A stretch of DNA of 63,632 nucleotides, from the NCBI RefSeq assembly GCF_001642835.1, contig NZ_LXEI01000020.1, positions 1 through 63,632 of the forward strand, read 5' to 3'. Positions 18,104 to 26,667 of this stretch are shown here, piece after piece (the first letter of the stretch is position 1; every line of letters begins with the position of its first letter). This stretch comes from Pseudotamlana agarivorans (GTDB lineage Bacteria > Bacteroidota > Bacteroidia > Flavobacteriales > Flavobacteriaceae). The translations under genes were made by a program, and so were the position numbers. Under the pieces are notes generated by a model that had not been told where the DNA came from, did not search any database, and worked only from the letters and a program-made list of their open reading frames with translations.

Positions 18104-18574
18104 ATGAAAAAAATAATATTAATTGCAATTGCGCTTATAGGATTACAAGGAATTGCACAAGAACAAGGTAGAGAAGGTAGAAAACACCAAAAAGGAGATC
18201 ATTCAAAAATGGATTTGACTGCAGAGCAAATGGCAACGCTTCAAACCAAAAGAATGACATTAGCTTTAGATTTAAATGCTTCTCAGCAAACCGACATACA
18301 AGCTTTAAACTTAGAAAAAGCTACGAAACGTAAAGCTATGAAGGCCGAACGCCAAGCGAATAAAGACAAAGAAGCTCCTAAAAAATTAACGAGCGAAGAA
18401 CGTTATAACAAACAAATCGCCATGTTAGATGCCAGAATTGCTGAAAAAGCAAAATTGCAGAAAATTTTAAACAAAGAGCAGTTTGAAAAGTTTGAAAAAA
18501 TGATGAAACATAAGCAAAGAGCCGGTAAAAAAGGTAAACATGGTGACCGAAAAGGGAAATACCAAAATGGTTAA
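18104..18574 (+). CDS. Small exported basic helical protein (Spy/CpxP- or DUF4890-like)
   Basis: This 156-residue protein has a signal peptide (MKKIILIAIALIGLQGIAQ). The mature part is strongly charged and helical, with LTAEQMATLQTKRMTLALDL and NASQQTDIQALN segments resembling the LTxxQ motifs of Spy/CpxP-type periplasmic chaperones. It ends in a Lys/Gly-rich tail (KQRAGKKGKHGDRKGKYQNG). An in-frame TTG at 18059 would add 15 residues before the signal and is less likely than the ATG at 18104. It ends at a strong shared terminator. A stress-related periplasmic role is an inference. Confidence 0.7.
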   Translation: MKKIILIAIALIGLQGIAQEQGREGRKHQKGDHSKMDLTAEQMATLQTKRMTLALDLNASQQTDIQALNLEKATKRKAMKAERQANKDKEAPKKLTSEERYNKQIAMLDARIAEKAKLQKILNKEQFEKFEKMMKHKQRAGKKGKHGDRKGKYQNG

Positions 18575-18609
18575 ATAATAGAAGTTCGTTTATATTGGTT
18601 AGTTTAATT

Positions 18610-18647
18610 AAAAAGCCGCTTTTCTCCATGGAGAAAAGCGGCTTTTT
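18610..18647. terminator. Perfect palindromic bidirectional terminator
   Basis: A perfect 38-nt palindrome with half-site AAAAAGCCGCTTTTCTCCA lies between the convergent genes ending at 18574 and 18669. It has A and T runs at both ends and a GC-rich middle, so it should terminate both transcripts. Confidence 0.9.
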
Positions 18648-18668
18648 GCGTGAATCATATATGCCAAA

Positions 18669-19181
18669 TTACAAGCTTTTAAATTGCTCTATATTTGTAG
18701 CTTTCATAACCGCATCTAAATTATTCGTGTCGATACCAGAAATAAAGTCGGCCGGAACTACAACAACTCGAAACAACTGATTATCGGTCCATTCTGGAGT
18801 TAAATTTGCCAAATCAAAAGTACCATTAGAATCTAGAAAAATCCGAACATCACCCTGAGTAAAATCGAAGTTATAAGTTAAAATAGCATTATTTTGTAAA
18901 AATGCCGTTTGCGGTAATAACCGCCAGATTTCAGTCCCATTATCCGTTTCCCAAGAGATGTATGTTAAAACTACATCGGAAGGCAGTACATCGAAACCAT
19001 AAGGCTCAATATGTTCAAAATTATTAGCTTGATCAAAATCTATTTCAATCTCAAAAGCTAGGCCTACTAAACCATCTTCTCCGGGAGGCCCAACAGGTCC
19101 CGGAGGTCCTTGGTCGCCTTCACAAGCGGAAAACAGTATGGCTAAACAAAATACGGCTAGAATGTGTTTCATGTTTTTCAT
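18669..19181 (-). CDS. Lipoprotein with short collagen-like tract
   Basis: This 170-residue lipoprotein has the signal and lipobox HILAVFCLAILFSAC. Directly after the Cys comes a short Gly-X-Y stretch, GDQGPPGPVGPPGEDG, which is collagen-like but too short to form a stable triple helix alone. The remaining 130 residues form an unknown domain with many Asp, Asn and aromatic residues and no Cys. Such collagen-prefixed lipoproteins recur in Flavobacteriaceae, where the tract may trimerise or space the domain from the membrane. The start could also be three codons later. The gene upstream is another lipoprotein. Confidence 0.75.
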   Translation of the reverse strand: MKNMKHILAVFCLAILFSACEGDQGPPGPVGPPGEDGLVGLAFEIEIDFDQANNFEHIEPYGFDVLPSDVVLTYISWETDNGTEIWRLLPQTAFLQNNAILTYNFDFTQGDVRIFLDSNGTFDLANLTPEWTDNQLFRVVVVPADFISGIDTNNLDAVMKATNIEQFKSL

Positions 19182-19346
19182 TTTTATTAAACGTTTTTAT
19201 CGCTATTTTTATTAAAAATAAGCTTAATAAGTGAAATCAGCAATTTTTATTGCCAAATCATAAGATTTAGAGACCTTGCTTTCATTTTAAATACCAACAG
19301 AGTAACCTCCTTTATTTTTACTTAAACCTAGCTATGAATCCCTATA

Positions 19347-20147
19347 TTAATTATCCTTTTGTACAATTTCACCACCGTTTAACTCGGTAAAGTTTTCTTG
19401 GTTAGGAGTTCCTTGGTAATAGATGCGTGTGCCATTATCGGCGGTAGCCTCAAGGTAATTTGAAGCTTGCACCCAACCATTTCCGCCATCATCGGCTGTG
19501 ATGGTACAGTTAACCCCTTGTATAGGATTTGTTGCTTCCCATTCGTTGTAAGGGAAGTCTAAGTTTAAACGACAACCATTTATTAATGATATATATTGAT
19601 CGGTTGCAAAACCTTCTAAGGTACAGCGACTACCATCTTGTAAATCAACATACAATTCATCGGCATCTAAATCCAAAAGTGCCATTTTAGCAGCATTTTC
19701 TAAACGCACATCAAGTATACTAACCCGCATGGTGTACTCATTATAAATTTCAGCAGCATCGAAACCTACAATATTTAACTCGTCGAAAGAGGTTTCAAAG
19801 GCATTATCAAAATTTAAAATACCATTATTTTCAACTACAATGCTATTGATATTCGGACTTTCGACTATCACGACAACATTACTGGCATCGTTGCTAAGAT
19901 CAGACACAAATAACACATCGTTATCCACAAACAAATCAACCGCATTTAAATTACCATCACCTGTTAACTCGACTTCTTGGTTTTCACCATAACGCAAAAC
20001 TAAATTTATATTGTCACCAACATTTAATGCGGTAAAGGAGTCTAGATCAATGATTCCTCCTCCATTATTAATCCCGTCATCGTCTGAAGAACAGGACATG
20101 AATTGCATCATAAGTAATAAGGCTAATACTGAACTAATCTTTTTCAT
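19347..20147 (-). CDS. GIN-domain lipoprotein
   Basis: This 266-residue protein has the lipobox LLLMMQFMSC and then an Asp/Gly-rich linker. The bulk resembles the GIN (head-domain, N-terminal) family: FTALNVGDNINLVLRYGENQEVELTGDGN at the start, and repeated right-handed beta-helix-like strands. Members are putative auto-transporting adhesin-like or envelope proteins of Bacteroidota, but no function is established. A partial promoter, TTG then 20 nt then TATTTTAA, lies upstream on the minus strand. It stands apart from the hemL run by a terminator. Confidence 0.75.
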   Translation of the reverse strand: MKKISSVLALLLMMQFMSCSSDDDGINNGGGIIDLDSFTALNVGDNINLVLRYGENQEVELTGDGNLNAVDLFVDNDVLFVSDLSNDASNVVVIVESPNINSIVVENNGILNFDNAFETSFDELNIVGFDAAEIYNEYTMRVSILDVRLENAAKMALLDLDADELYVDLQDGSRCTLEGFATDQYISLINGCRLNLDFPYNEWEATNPIQGVNCTITADDGGNGWVQASNYLEATADNGTRIYYQGTPNQENFTELNGGEIVQKDN

Positions 20148-20267
20148 ACTATGTTTATTTTTTTAATTTTCTTTAAAATACCAATTATTCTATGGCTGAG
20201 CAAAAAAAATCTGCAATAACAACTTTCTGACATCCCATTACATAAGGAATAAAACATGCTAAACTAA

Positions 20268-20299
20268 AAAAGGTCTACCTTGATATTGGTAGACCTTTT
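20268..20299 (-). terminator. Intrinsic terminator after hemL
   Basis: The 12-bp stem AAAAGGTCTACC / GGTAGACCTTTT has an eight-base loop, and on the minus strand it ends in a run of six U. It lies 33 nt beyond the hemL stop codon. Confidence 0.85.
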
Positions 20300-20331
20300 A
20301 GGTGTCATTATTATACTATAAGCACAAGTCG

Positions 20332-21618
20332 TTACAGACTCTTTGAAACTTTATTTATCGCTTCAATAGTAAAATCTAAATCTTCATAACTCAAAGCATC
20401 AGTAATAAACCAAGTTTCAAAAGCGCTTGGTGCGATGTAAACCCCTTCGTTTAACAATCCGTGAAAAAACTTTTTAAACGATTCGTTATTTCCTTTTGCT
20501 GCGGTTTCAAAATCGACCACTTCAGATTCATCAAAATGCACTGAAATCATGGAACCCACTCTATTAATAGTATGGGTTACTTTGTTCTCGATTAATACTT
20601 TGGCTATACCTTCGTGTAAATATTTTGTCTTGGCTTCTAATCTTTCAAATATTTCAGCATCTTCATTTAGTGTTTTCAACATGGCTAAACCTGCAGCCAT
20701 CGCTAATGGATTTCCACTTAAGGTTCCCGCCTGATATACCGGACCTAATGGCGCCAAATGATTCATAATTTCTGCTCTAGCTGCAAAAGCGCCAACAGGT
20801 AATCCGCCACCAATCACTTTTCCGAAGCAAGCAATATCGGCATTTACACCATAAAGCTCTTGTGCCCCACCTTTTGCGAGTCTAAATCCAGACATCACCT
20901 CATCGAAAATCAGTAATATATTATGTTCGTCGCAAAGCGTTCTTAAATTTTCAAGAAAATTATTTATAGGAGGAATGCAGCCCATATTTCCAGGAACCGG
21001 CTCAACAATAACACAAGCTATTTCATTTTTATTCGCCTCCATTAATGCTTTTACATTATCAATATCATTGTAGTTTGCTAACAAGGTATCCTTAGCCGTC
21101 CCTTGGGTTACCCCAGGGCTATTAGGCGTACCAAAAGTACTTAGACCACTCCCCGCCTGTATTAAAAACGAATCGGAATGCCCGTGGTAACAACCAGCAA
21201 ACTTGATAATTTTATCTTTCCCTGTAAAACCACGAGCCAAACGTACGGCACTCATACAAGCTTCGGTTCCGGAATTTACGAATCTAATTTTATCAATATT
21301 AGGCACCATAGAAACAGCTAATTGCGCAATTTCAGTTTCAATTTCTGTAGGCATCCCAAAGGACGTACCTTTTTTAGCTTTCTCAACTACAGCATCAACA
21401 ACAGGTTGAAAAGCGTGCCCTAAAATCATAGGCCCCCAAGAATTGATGTAATCTATTAATCGGTTACCATCCTCGTCGTACAAATAAGCACCTTTGGCTT
21501 CTTTTACAAAAATTGGTGTTCCTCCAACACCTTTAAAAGCTCTTACTGGTGAATTTACACCACCTGGAATTACTTTTTCTGCTTCAGCAAATAATGCGCT
21601 GCTTCTTTTATAAATCAT
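20332..21618 (-). CDS. hemL: Glutamate-1-semialdehyde 2,1-aminomutase
   Basis: This PLP enzyme converts glutamate-1-semialdehyde to 5-aminolevulinate in C5-pathway haem synthesis. It has 428 residues from the ATG at 21618; an in-frame TTG eight codons upstream overlaps the preceding gene and is less likely. Visible are [15 protein letters not shown] near the N-terminus, [20 protein letters not shown], the [12 protein letters not shown] block with the PLP-ring Asp, and [16 protein letters not shown] with the Schiff-base Lys. It ends a minus-strand run with the glucosaminidase, ACC-deaminase-like and HERIH-containing genes, followed by a strong terminator. Confidence 0.97.
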   Translation of the reverse strand: MIYKRSSALFAEAEKVIPGGVNSPVRAFKGVGGTPIFVKEAKGAYLYDEDGNRLIDYINSWGPMILGHAFQPVVDAVVEKAKKGTSFGMPTEIETEIAQLAVSMVPNIDKIRFVNSGTEACMSAVRLARGFTGKDKIIKFAGCYHGHSDSFLIQAGSGLSTFGTPNSPGVTQGTAKDTLLANYNDIDNVKALMEANKNEIACVIVEPVPGNMGCIPPINNFLENLRTLCDEHNILLIFDEVMSGFRLAKGGAQELYGVNADIACFGKVIGGGLPVGAFAARAEIMNHLAPLGPVYQAGTLSGNPLAMAAGLAMLKTLNEDAEIFERLEAKTKYLHEGIAKVLIENKVTHTINRVGSMISVHFDESEVVDFETAAKGNNESFKKFFHGLLNEGVYIAPSAFETWFITDALSYEDLDFTIEAINKVSKSL

Positions 21619-21631
21619 AACTCTTATTTTA

Positions 21632-22441
21632 TTACGGTTCAACGACTAGAACCTGCCCTATACTTAAAGCGGTCCCTCGTAAACCATTTATTTTTTGAAG
21701 TTGTTCAACAGTCAAATTAAAGCGCTTAGAAATACCATAAAGGGTATCGCCTTTTTCAACAGTATAGGTATGACCAGACTGAACCGTAGGCATTTCGTAT
21801 TTCACATACTTATCACCCAAAACGGCCTCATCATACAAATACAGTTTATAGCGTTCTATAAGACTAATTAATTTATCTGGATACTTTCTATCGGTGGCAT
21901 AACCTGCGGCTTTCAATCCTTTTGCCCAGCCTTTGTAGTCTTCCTTTTTTAAATCGAATAATTTGGAATAACGTGATCTTTCACTTAAAAATAAAGAGTG
22001 GTCTCTAAACGAATATTTAGCATCTTTATATTTTCTAAAACATTCTTGATCGGCATCGTCATCATGATAAATTTTAGCACCTTTCCATCCATGGCATTTA
22101 ATTCCGAAATGATTATTGGCTTCTACGGAAAGTCGGCCTTTACCAGAGCCCGATTCTAAAATTCCTTGAGCCAAGGTAATACTTGCAGGAATGCCATAAA
22201 GTGCCATTTCCTGCTGAGCCGTTTCATGATAATTATAAATATATTCCTCTGTACTGCTAGCAAAAACTTTAGGAGCTGGCTTAGCGACTTCTGGCTCTTG
22301 GTGTTTTTCAACTTCAGCTGGTTCTTGCTTTCTTGCAACATGTTCAGTGCGTTTGTGAGGCTTTTTAGTAACCACATGTTTTTTAGATTTACAACTAAAA
22401 ACCACAACGGCCAAACAAAACACTAGTACTATTTTTCTCAT
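21632..22441 (-). CDS. Glucosaminidase/LysM lipoprotein (peptidoglycan hydrolase)
   Basis: This 269-residue lipoprotein (lipobox LAVVVFSC) has a Lys/His-rich linker. The mannosyl-glycoprotein endo-beta-N-acetylglucosaminidase-like domain (about 75-205) shows [18 protein letters not shown], with the catalytic Glu of ILES, and [15 protein letters not shown]-terminal LysM domain (about 222-268, [20 protein letters not shown]) binds peptidoglycan. It should cleave glycan strands in the periplasm from a membrane anchor. It starts one base after the ACC-deaminase-like gene ends and stops 13 nt before hemL, so cotranscription is very likely. Confidence 0.92.
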   Translation of the reverse strand: MRKIVLVFCLAVVVFSCKSKKHVVTKKPHKRTEHVARKQEPAEVEKHQEPEVAKPAPKVFASSTEEYIYNYHETAQQEMALYGIPASITLAQGILESGSGKGRLSVEANNHFGIKCHGWKGAKIYHDDDADQECFRKYKDAKYSFRDHSLFLSERSRYSKLFDLKKEDYKGWAKGLKAAGYATDRKYPDKLISLIERYKLYLYDEAVLGDKYVKYEMPTVQSGHTYTVEKGDTLYGISKRFNLTVEQLQKINGLRGTALSIGQVLVVEP

Positions 22442-22442
22442 T

Positions 22443-23354
22443 TCACAACATAATTAATGGTAAGTTCTTCTTTTTCAATAGGGCGTTCATACCTTCAATA
22501 CCTTGTAAGCCTCCAGTATGAATGGCTAAAATTTTCGATCCTTTAGGGAAAAACCCTTTTTCTATTAAATCGAAAATCCCAAACAGCATTTTACCTGTAT
22601 AAACGGGGTCCAAGGGAATTTTATAATCAGATTTAAACTGATTGATAAACGCAACCAATTCTTCATTTATTTTGGCATAGCCTCCAAAATGATAGTCGGT
22701 AATCAATTCCCAATTGGATTGTTTTGCAAATTTACTAATATCTGATTTTAAAAAGTCCCCTTTTAGAGCAGGAAAACCTAAAACTTGTTGACCGGGTTTT
22801 GAACAATTTATAAGTCCTGAAATGGTTCCGCCAGTCCCTACAGCCGAGCAAATGTAATCGAACTCCTTATCGGATTCGGTTAAAATTTCTTCACAGCCCT
22901 TTACCGCTAAGGCATTGGTTCCACCTTCAGGAACATGATAGTAATCGCCAAATTCATCTTTTAAAGCTGCAATAAAATCTGCCGAAGTTTTTCGTCTATA
23001 TGCCTCGCGCGTCACAAATTTAAATCGCATGCCATGTTGTTGTGCAAAACTTAAGGTTGGGTTTTTATCTATTTCAGTCCACAATTCTTCACCGCGAATT
23101 ATACCAACGGTTTTAAATCCGAATAACTGTCCTGCCGCTGCAACGGCTGCAATATGGTTGGAATAAGCTCCGCCAAAAGTCACAAGCGTTTTAATCCCTT
23201 TTTTTTGAGCCTCTAATACGTTATATTTTAATTTTCGGTATTTATTTCCAGATACAAACGGATGAATGACATCCTCTCGTTTCACGTACAATTCAACGTT
23301 TTTATGATGAAGATCAACTTGCTGGTTAACGCTATTTTCAAGCTTAAATATCAT
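22443..23354 (-). CDS. PLP enzyme of the ACC deaminase/D-cysteine desulfhydrase family
   Basis: This is a 303-residue fold-type II PLP protein. KREDVIHPFVSGNKYRKLKYN carries the PLP Lys (SGNK), GGAYSNHIAAVAAAG is the substrate-carboxylate-binding loop, and SAVGTGGTISGL binds the PLP phosphate. Members deaminate 1-aminocyclopropane-1-carboxylate or degrade D-cysteine; the Flavobacteriaceae forms are usually thought to be D-cysteine desulfhydrase-like, and the substrate cannot be told from the motifs alone. It overlaps the upstream gene by 11 nt and is tightly followed by the glucosaminidase gene. Confidence 0.88.
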   Translation of the reverse strand: MIFKLENSVNQQVDLHHKNVELYVKREDVIHPFVSGNKYRKLKYNVLEAQKKGIKTLVTFGGAYSNHIAAVAAAGQLFGFKTVGIIRGEELWTEIDKNPTLSFAQQHGMRFKFVTREAYRRKTSADFIAALKDEFGDYYHVPEGGTNALAVKGCEEILTESDKEFDYICSAVGTGGTISGLINCSKPGQQVLGFPALKGDFLKSDISKFAKQSNWELITDYHFGGYAKINEELVAFINQFKSDYKIPLDPVYTGKMLFGIFDLIEKGFFPKGSKILAIHTGGLQGIEGMNALLKKKNLPLIML

Positions 23355-23733
23355 AGTTGCGAAGATACTTTAAAAATGCCCAAAACTGGCGTGATTTTAA
23401 ATATTCTAAATCTGTTTCATGAGCATAAGCTTCGCGTTCGAAAGAAATATTCCGATAAGCCTTTTTCCAATTTAAACACCACAACCATCGCCATAAAAAC
23501 TCCAATACATAAAACACATAAAAGGGCAGCACCAGCATTTCGAGCTGTTGTTTAAGATGAATACGCTCATGATTTAATAGCACCTTATCTTCTAAAAGTT
23601 GTTTCTTTTTTAAAATGATAAAAGGGTAAAGAGTTAGTCCCAAATACCCTTTTGGAATCAAATATTTAGAGATAAAAACCATGGATTTCTGAATTTCGGA
23701 TAAGTTACAAAAGATATAAATCTCTTCCATCAT
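23344..23733 (-). CDS. Small membrane-associated protein with HExxH motif
   Basis: This protein of up to 129 residues is of no named family that I recognise. The motif NHERIHLKQQ contains HERIH, an HExxH zinc-peptidase-like sequence. It is followed by a hydrophobic segment (LEMLVLPFYVFYVLEFLWRWLWCL) and then FEREAYAHETDLEYL, which could supply a third ligand from an acidic residue. The layout recalls minimal M48/M56-type peptidases, but it is very short. A box reading TATCTTTTG inside the first codons suggests that the true start may be a later Met (MVFISKYL, at 23682). It overlaps the next gene by 11 nt and heads the hemL run. Confidence 0.6.
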   Translation of the reverse strand: MMEEIYIFCNLSEIQKSMVFISKYLIPKGYLGLTLYPFIILKKKQLLEDKVLLNHERIHLKQQLEMLVLPFYVFYVLEFLWRWLWCLNWKKAYRNISFEREAYAHETDLEYLKSRQFWAFLKYLRNYDI

Positions 23734-23747
23734 AAACCGTATTACAC

Positions 23748-23755
23748 TATCTTTG
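23748..23755 (+). promoter_or_regulatory. Probable -7 box of the DUF5522 gene
   Basis: TATCTTTG matches TAnnTTTG exactly and lies only six bases before the ATG at 23762, implying a nearly leaderless transcript if used. Confidence 0.45.
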
Positions 23756-23761
23756 TTTATA

Positions 23762-23926
23762 ATGAAAAAGATAATACCTCTTGAAGAAGGCGATTATTAC
23801 CTCACACCAGAAGGGTATCGCTGTTTTACGGAAAAATACCATTTAAGACGTGGTTATTGTTGTCAAAATGGTTGTCGCCATTGTCCTTACGGTTACGATA
23901 AAAATAGACAAACTACAAACCCCTAA
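23762..23926 (+). CDS. DUF5522 cysteine-rich small protein
   Basis: I translated this 54-residue gene directly. It begins MKKIIPLEEGDYYLTPEGYR and continues CFTEKYHLRRGYCCQNGCRH, then CPYGYDKNRQTTNP. The RGYCCxxGCRHCPYGY motif with five closely spaced Cys and a His is typical of DUF5522 and suggests a metal site, probably zinc or iron-sulfur. It is transcribed away from the hemL run and lies alone before the DUF4136 gene. The function is unknown. Confidence 0.9.
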   Translation: MKKIIPLEEGDYYLTPEGYRCFTEKYHLRRGYCCQNGCRHCPYGYDKNRQTTNP

Positions 23927-24014
23927 ATTGTAAACGGCAGTTCAAAAAAACACTTAACTGGTACAATTCTTGATGCTTAAGAAAGAAATATGTTCATTTT
24001 AAATCAACTGTCCT

Positions 24015-24587
24015 ATGAAACACCTTTTTAAAATATTACCTGTAGTACTTATAGCTGTTGTATTGACTTCATGCAACTCGATTAAAGTCGCTACTGATTA
24101 CGACCAGAACAAAGATTTCAGCAAATACAAAACCTTTGCATTCTTTAAAAACGGTATTGATAAAGCCGAAATTAGCGATTTAGATAAGCGCCGTATTCTT
24201 AGAGCCATTGAGGCCGAACTTTTAAGCAAAGGAATGACTAAATCTGAAAATCCAGATATCCTCATTAGTTTATTTACTAAATCCAACCAACGCGTAGACG
24301 TTTACAACAACACTTGGGGCTATGGCGCCTGGGGTTGGGGCGGTTGGGGTCCTGGCTGGGGCATGGGACCTGGTTGGGGTTGGGGCTGGGATCAGCCTAG
24401 TGTTTCAACAAGCACCGAAGGCCAGTTATACATAGACCTTATTGATGCTCAAAGTCATGAATTGGTATGGCAAGGTTTAGGCACCGGATTCCTCACCCAA
24501 AATATGGAGAAAAAAGAAGCCCTAATTAAGGAATTTGTTGCTAAAATTATGGCAGAGTATCCTCCAGGAATGGAACAAAAGAAATAA
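24015..24587 (+). CDS. DUF4136 lipoprotein with Trp/Gly-rich loop
   Basis: This 190-residue lipoprotein has a signal and lipobox VVLIAVVLTSC. The DUF4136 domain opens with VATDYDQNKDFSKYKTFAF and closes with HELVWQGLGTGFL. Between them, at about residues 97-126, is a striking low-complexity stretch of Trp, Gly and Pro (GYGAWGWGGWGPGWGMGPG and neighbours). Members are common envelope lipoproteins of unknown role. A related design appears in the protein at 46391. It ends at a shared palindromic terminator. Confidence 0.88.
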   Translation: MKHLFKILPVVLIAVVLTSCNSIKVATDYDQNKDFSKYKTFAFFKNGIDKAEISDLDKRRILRAIEAELLSKGMTKSENPDILISLFTKSNQRVDVYNNTWGYGAWGWGGWGPGWGMGPGWGWGWDQPSVSTSTEGQLYIDLIDAQSHELVWQGLGTGFLTQNMEKKEALIKEFVAKIMAEYPPGMEQKK

Positions 24588-24591
24588 TTAT

Positions 24592-24629
24592 AAAAAAAGA
24601 CTGTTTAAAATTTTAAACAGTCTTTTTTT
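24592..24629. terminator. Perfect palindromic bidirectional terminator
   Basis: A perfect 38-nt palindrome with half-site AAAAAAAGACTGTTTAAAA lies between convergent genes ending at 24587 and 24632. Seven A and seven T flank it. Confidence 0.9.
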
Positions 24630-24631
24630 AT

Positions 24632-25381
24632 TTAACGGAAACGTTTCAACGTCTTTTTTGTAAACTTACTTAAAACTAATCGACCACTAATTTCGGCGCG
24701 TTCGACTAAAAGAGCATCCCAGTGATCGGTTGCTTCCCAGAAAACCGCCTTCATTTCTTTTAACGCTTCAGGGTTGTAGCTTGCCAGTTTTTCTGTGAGA
24801 CTTGACACAGCTAAGTCTAATTCTTCTGCGGTATTAAAAACCTCTCCGTATAAGCCTTTATCTTTAGCAAACTCGGCAGAGAAAAACTCCTCGGCATTAA
24901 TCGTCATTTGCGACATGGCTGTTTTACCTATTTTTCTAGTAACTGCAGGTTCTATAACAAAGGGACCAATTCCTATACTTAACTCACTTAACTTTACAGA
25001 GGCATATTGCGTCGCCAAGCAATAATCGGCAGCCGCAGCAATACCAACACCTCCCCCAACAGCCTTACCTTGTACACGCCCTATAATAAGTTTAGGACAA
25101 GTACGCATGGCATTTATAACCTTAGCGAAGCCCGAAAAAAATTGCTGTCCTGTTTCGGCATCTTCAATCTCTATCAACTCATTAAAACTAGCTCCAGCAC
25201 AAAACGTGCGGTCTCCCCCACTTTTTAAAACAATCACTTTAATGTCTGGATGATTTCCTGCTGTGGTTATGGTTTCAGAGAGTTTCTGTAAAACATCACT
25301 GGGCATAGAATTTCTATTAGGATGAAAAAACTCAATGTGTCCCACTTTATTTTCTATATTTAAGCTTACGTAGGCTTCCAT
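24632..25381 (-). CDS. Enoyl-CoA hydratase/isomerase (crotonase) family protein
   Basis: This 249-residue protein starts at the ATG at 25381 (MEAYVSLNIENKVGHIEF); an upstream start with a hydrophobic extension at 25429 is not typical of the family. The oxyanion-hole segments are visible as RTFCAGASFNEL (about 68) and GKAVGGGVGIAAAADYCLAT (about 103-122). The crotonase fold acts on acyl-CoA thioesters. At the usual catalytic region it reads ELSIGIGPFVIEPAV; the hydratase pattern with two Glu is not fully clear, so isomerase or hydrolase activity is equally possible. Monocistronic, ending at the shared terminator. Confidence 0.85.
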   Translation of the reverse strand: MEAYVSLNIENKVGHIEFFHPNRNSMPSDVLQKLSETITTAGNHPDIKVIVLKSGGDRTFCAGASFNELIEIEDAETGQQFFSGFAKVINAMRTCPKLIIGRVQGKAVGGGVGIAAAADYCLATQYASVKLSELSIGIGPFVIEPAVTRKIGKTAMSQMTINAEEFFSAEFAKDKGLYGEVFNTAEELDLAVSSLTEKLASYNPEALKEMKAVFWEATDHWDALLVERAEISGRLVLSKFTKKTLKRFR

Positions 25382-25486
25382 AAATTCAGAATAATTTGGG
25401 TTGAATATACATAAAAAAAACAGTAACACTTGTTACCTTCGTTTTAATTAAAGGGAAATATATTTACAGAAAAACAATCATAACTT

Positions 25487-25798
25487 ATGGGCATATTTAG
25501 TTTTCTATTCGGTAACAAAAACGAAAAAATCAAGGATTTTAAATCACGAAATGCTATTGTTTTAGATGTTAGAACCGTTTCGGAATACGAACAGAGTGCT
25601 ATTCCTGGATCGAAAAATGTACCATTACAAACGCTTAATTCTAACATTGAAAGTATCAAGAAACTTCAAAGACCTGTAATTACTTGCTGTGCGAGTGGTG
25701 TACGATCGGCAAGTGCTGCTGCTATTTTAAAATCTAATGGTATTGAAGCCATCAACGGAGGCGGCTGGATGTCCTTGTATAAAAAACTAGAGCTTTAA
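25487..25798 (+). CDS. Single-domain rhodanese
   Basis: This is a 103-residue rhodanese domain without other parts. AIVLDVRTVSEYEQSAIPGSKNVPL carries the usual opening, and the active loop is CASGVR with the sulfur-accepting Cys at residue 68, preceded by another Cys (CCASG). The closing NGGGWMSL is typical. It probably carries persulfide sulfur in the cytoplasm. It lacks a signal peptide, although the N-terminus is hydrophobic (MGIFSFLFG). It overlaps the convergent DUF4230 gene by 12 nt. Confidence 0.9.
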   Translation: MGIFSFLFGNKNEKIKDFKSRNAIVLDVRTVSEYEQSAIPGSKNVPLQTLNSNIESIKKLQRPVITCCASGVRSASAAAILKSNGIEAINGGGWMSLYKKLEL

Positions 25799-26401
25799 AC
25801 CTTTAAAATCATCGACTTGATCAATAGTCGTTTGGTTGTATTCTAAAGTCCAACCTAAAGAATTGGTTAGAATATAAAATTTAGACAACTCACTAATCAA
25901 ACGGTTTTTAGCATTGGTTTTTAATTGCGATTGATTTATCTTTTTCTTTAAAGACGCATTAACAATGTTTTTAATCTTATTGTAATCATGGGCCTCAAAA
26001 GGATTTAAAAAATCGGCTTGCACATCGTAGTATTCAAAATCGGGACTAATGGTGATTTCTTCTTCGGGAATCTTTAAAATCGATAGTGTTTTTGTGGCTT
26101 CATCAAGTTTAAATTCAATTTTACTTAAATCGTAGGCCACAGTAACGTCGGCATTGACTACCACTAAAGCTTTCTTTTCAAAGGTGAGATAGTTTCCTAA
26201 AAGGTCTTTTGAATTTTGATAATTAAAAACTTGACTAAAATGGCCTTCGGTAACCACCAGTTTCCCAACATTATTAATTTGCTGTTGAATAAGTGCCGTG
26301 TTTTCTACAAGCCTAGTTTTTTCAGCTTTTTGTGTTTCACAAGACTTGGCTGCGTAGAGCACAACCAAAGTAATAACAACACCAATTAAAATTTTTCGCA
26401 T
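25787..26401 (-). CDS. DUF4230 membrane-anchored protein
   Basis: This 204-residue protein has a single N-terminal hydrophobic anchor (residues 3-19) and then an extracytoplasmic DUF4230 domain (about 45-180), with KLVVTEGHFSQVFNY, the FEKKALVVVNADVTVAYDLSK strands and the KEEITISPDFEYYDVQ-like block. Bacterial members are of unknown function. The 3' end overlaps the rhodanese gene by 12 nt in convergent orientation, so the two mRNAs share complementary ends. Confidence 0.8.
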   Translation of the reverse strand: MRKILIGVVITLVVLYAAKSCETQKAEKTRLVENTALIQQQINNVGKLVVTEGHFSQVFNYQNSKDLLGNYLTFEKKALVVVNADVTVAYDLSKIEFKLDEATKTLSILKIPEEEITISPDFEYYDVQADFLNPFEAHDYNKIKNIVNASLKKKINQSQLKTNAKNRLISELSKFYILTNSLGWTLEYNQTTIDQVDDFKGLKL

Positions 26402-26434
26402 GTACTAAGTTAGAAAAATTTTCATTCTTAAAAC

Positions 26435-26498
26435 AAAAAAACATCGGTTCCTTCGACAGATGAAGTCTACCAATGTTATTAAGTTGTCTAAACTAAAC
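26435..26498 (-). ncRNA. Candidate small RNA A (26.4 kb pair)
   Basis: On the minus strand an exact -7 box TATCTTTG (26503-26510) is followed after about 5 nt by a 60-odd-nt region. It can form a small 5' hairpin (TTGT / ACAA with loop TTAGTTTAG) and ends in an intrinsic terminator: AACATTGGT pairs with ACCGATGTT over an inner stem CTTC/GAAG, followed by seven U. There is no reading frame of note. It could instead be a late part of a longer transcript. See the upstream element entry for its GTTAAA site. Confidence 0.5.
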
Positions 26499-26502
26499 AA
26501 TT

Positions 26503-26569
26503 CAAAGATACAGGAGATTTAGAGGTTAAGTATTACCGAATCGTTAAACAAACCTTATGTTATGTTAAA
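26503..26569 (-). promoter_or_regulatory. Promoter region of candidate small RNA A
   Basis: It contains the -7 box TATCTTTG (26503-26510), the imperfect inverted repeat TTACCGAATCGTTAA (26533-26547), centred 37 nt from the box edge, and GTTAAA hexamers at 26543 and 26564. The second hexamer lies exactly 61 nt from the box edge, the same distance as in the three-copy sRNA units. No TTG occurs at -33. Confidence 0.45.
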
Positions 26570-26596
26570 CCTCACGGATAACAAAATTAGGCACAA

Positions 26597-26663
26597 AAAA
26601 AGCACCAATGGCCCCCTTTTAAACTTGGCTCATGATGCTTTTTGGATAAACTGATTAATAGCA
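26597..26663 (-). ncRNA. Candidate small RNA B (26.4 kb pair) or GSCFA terminator
   Basis: The minus strand has TTG (26694-26696), 18 nt, then TACCTTTA (26668-26675), followed by a possible 5' hairpin (AAACTG / CAGTTT) and an intrinsic terminator with stem AAAAAGCA / TGCTTTTT plus an inner GCC/GGC stem, ending in seven U. The terminator may also simply end the GSCFA transcript, whose stop codon is 140 nt upstream. An internal promoter with good spacing makes an independent RNA plausible. Confidence 0.42.
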
Positions 26664-26667
26664 GTTT

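Noticed and set aside
23682-23733. N-terminal extension of the HERIH protein
   Set aside because: Retained in the annotated span but doubtful: a -7-like box lies inside it, so the real start may be 23682.
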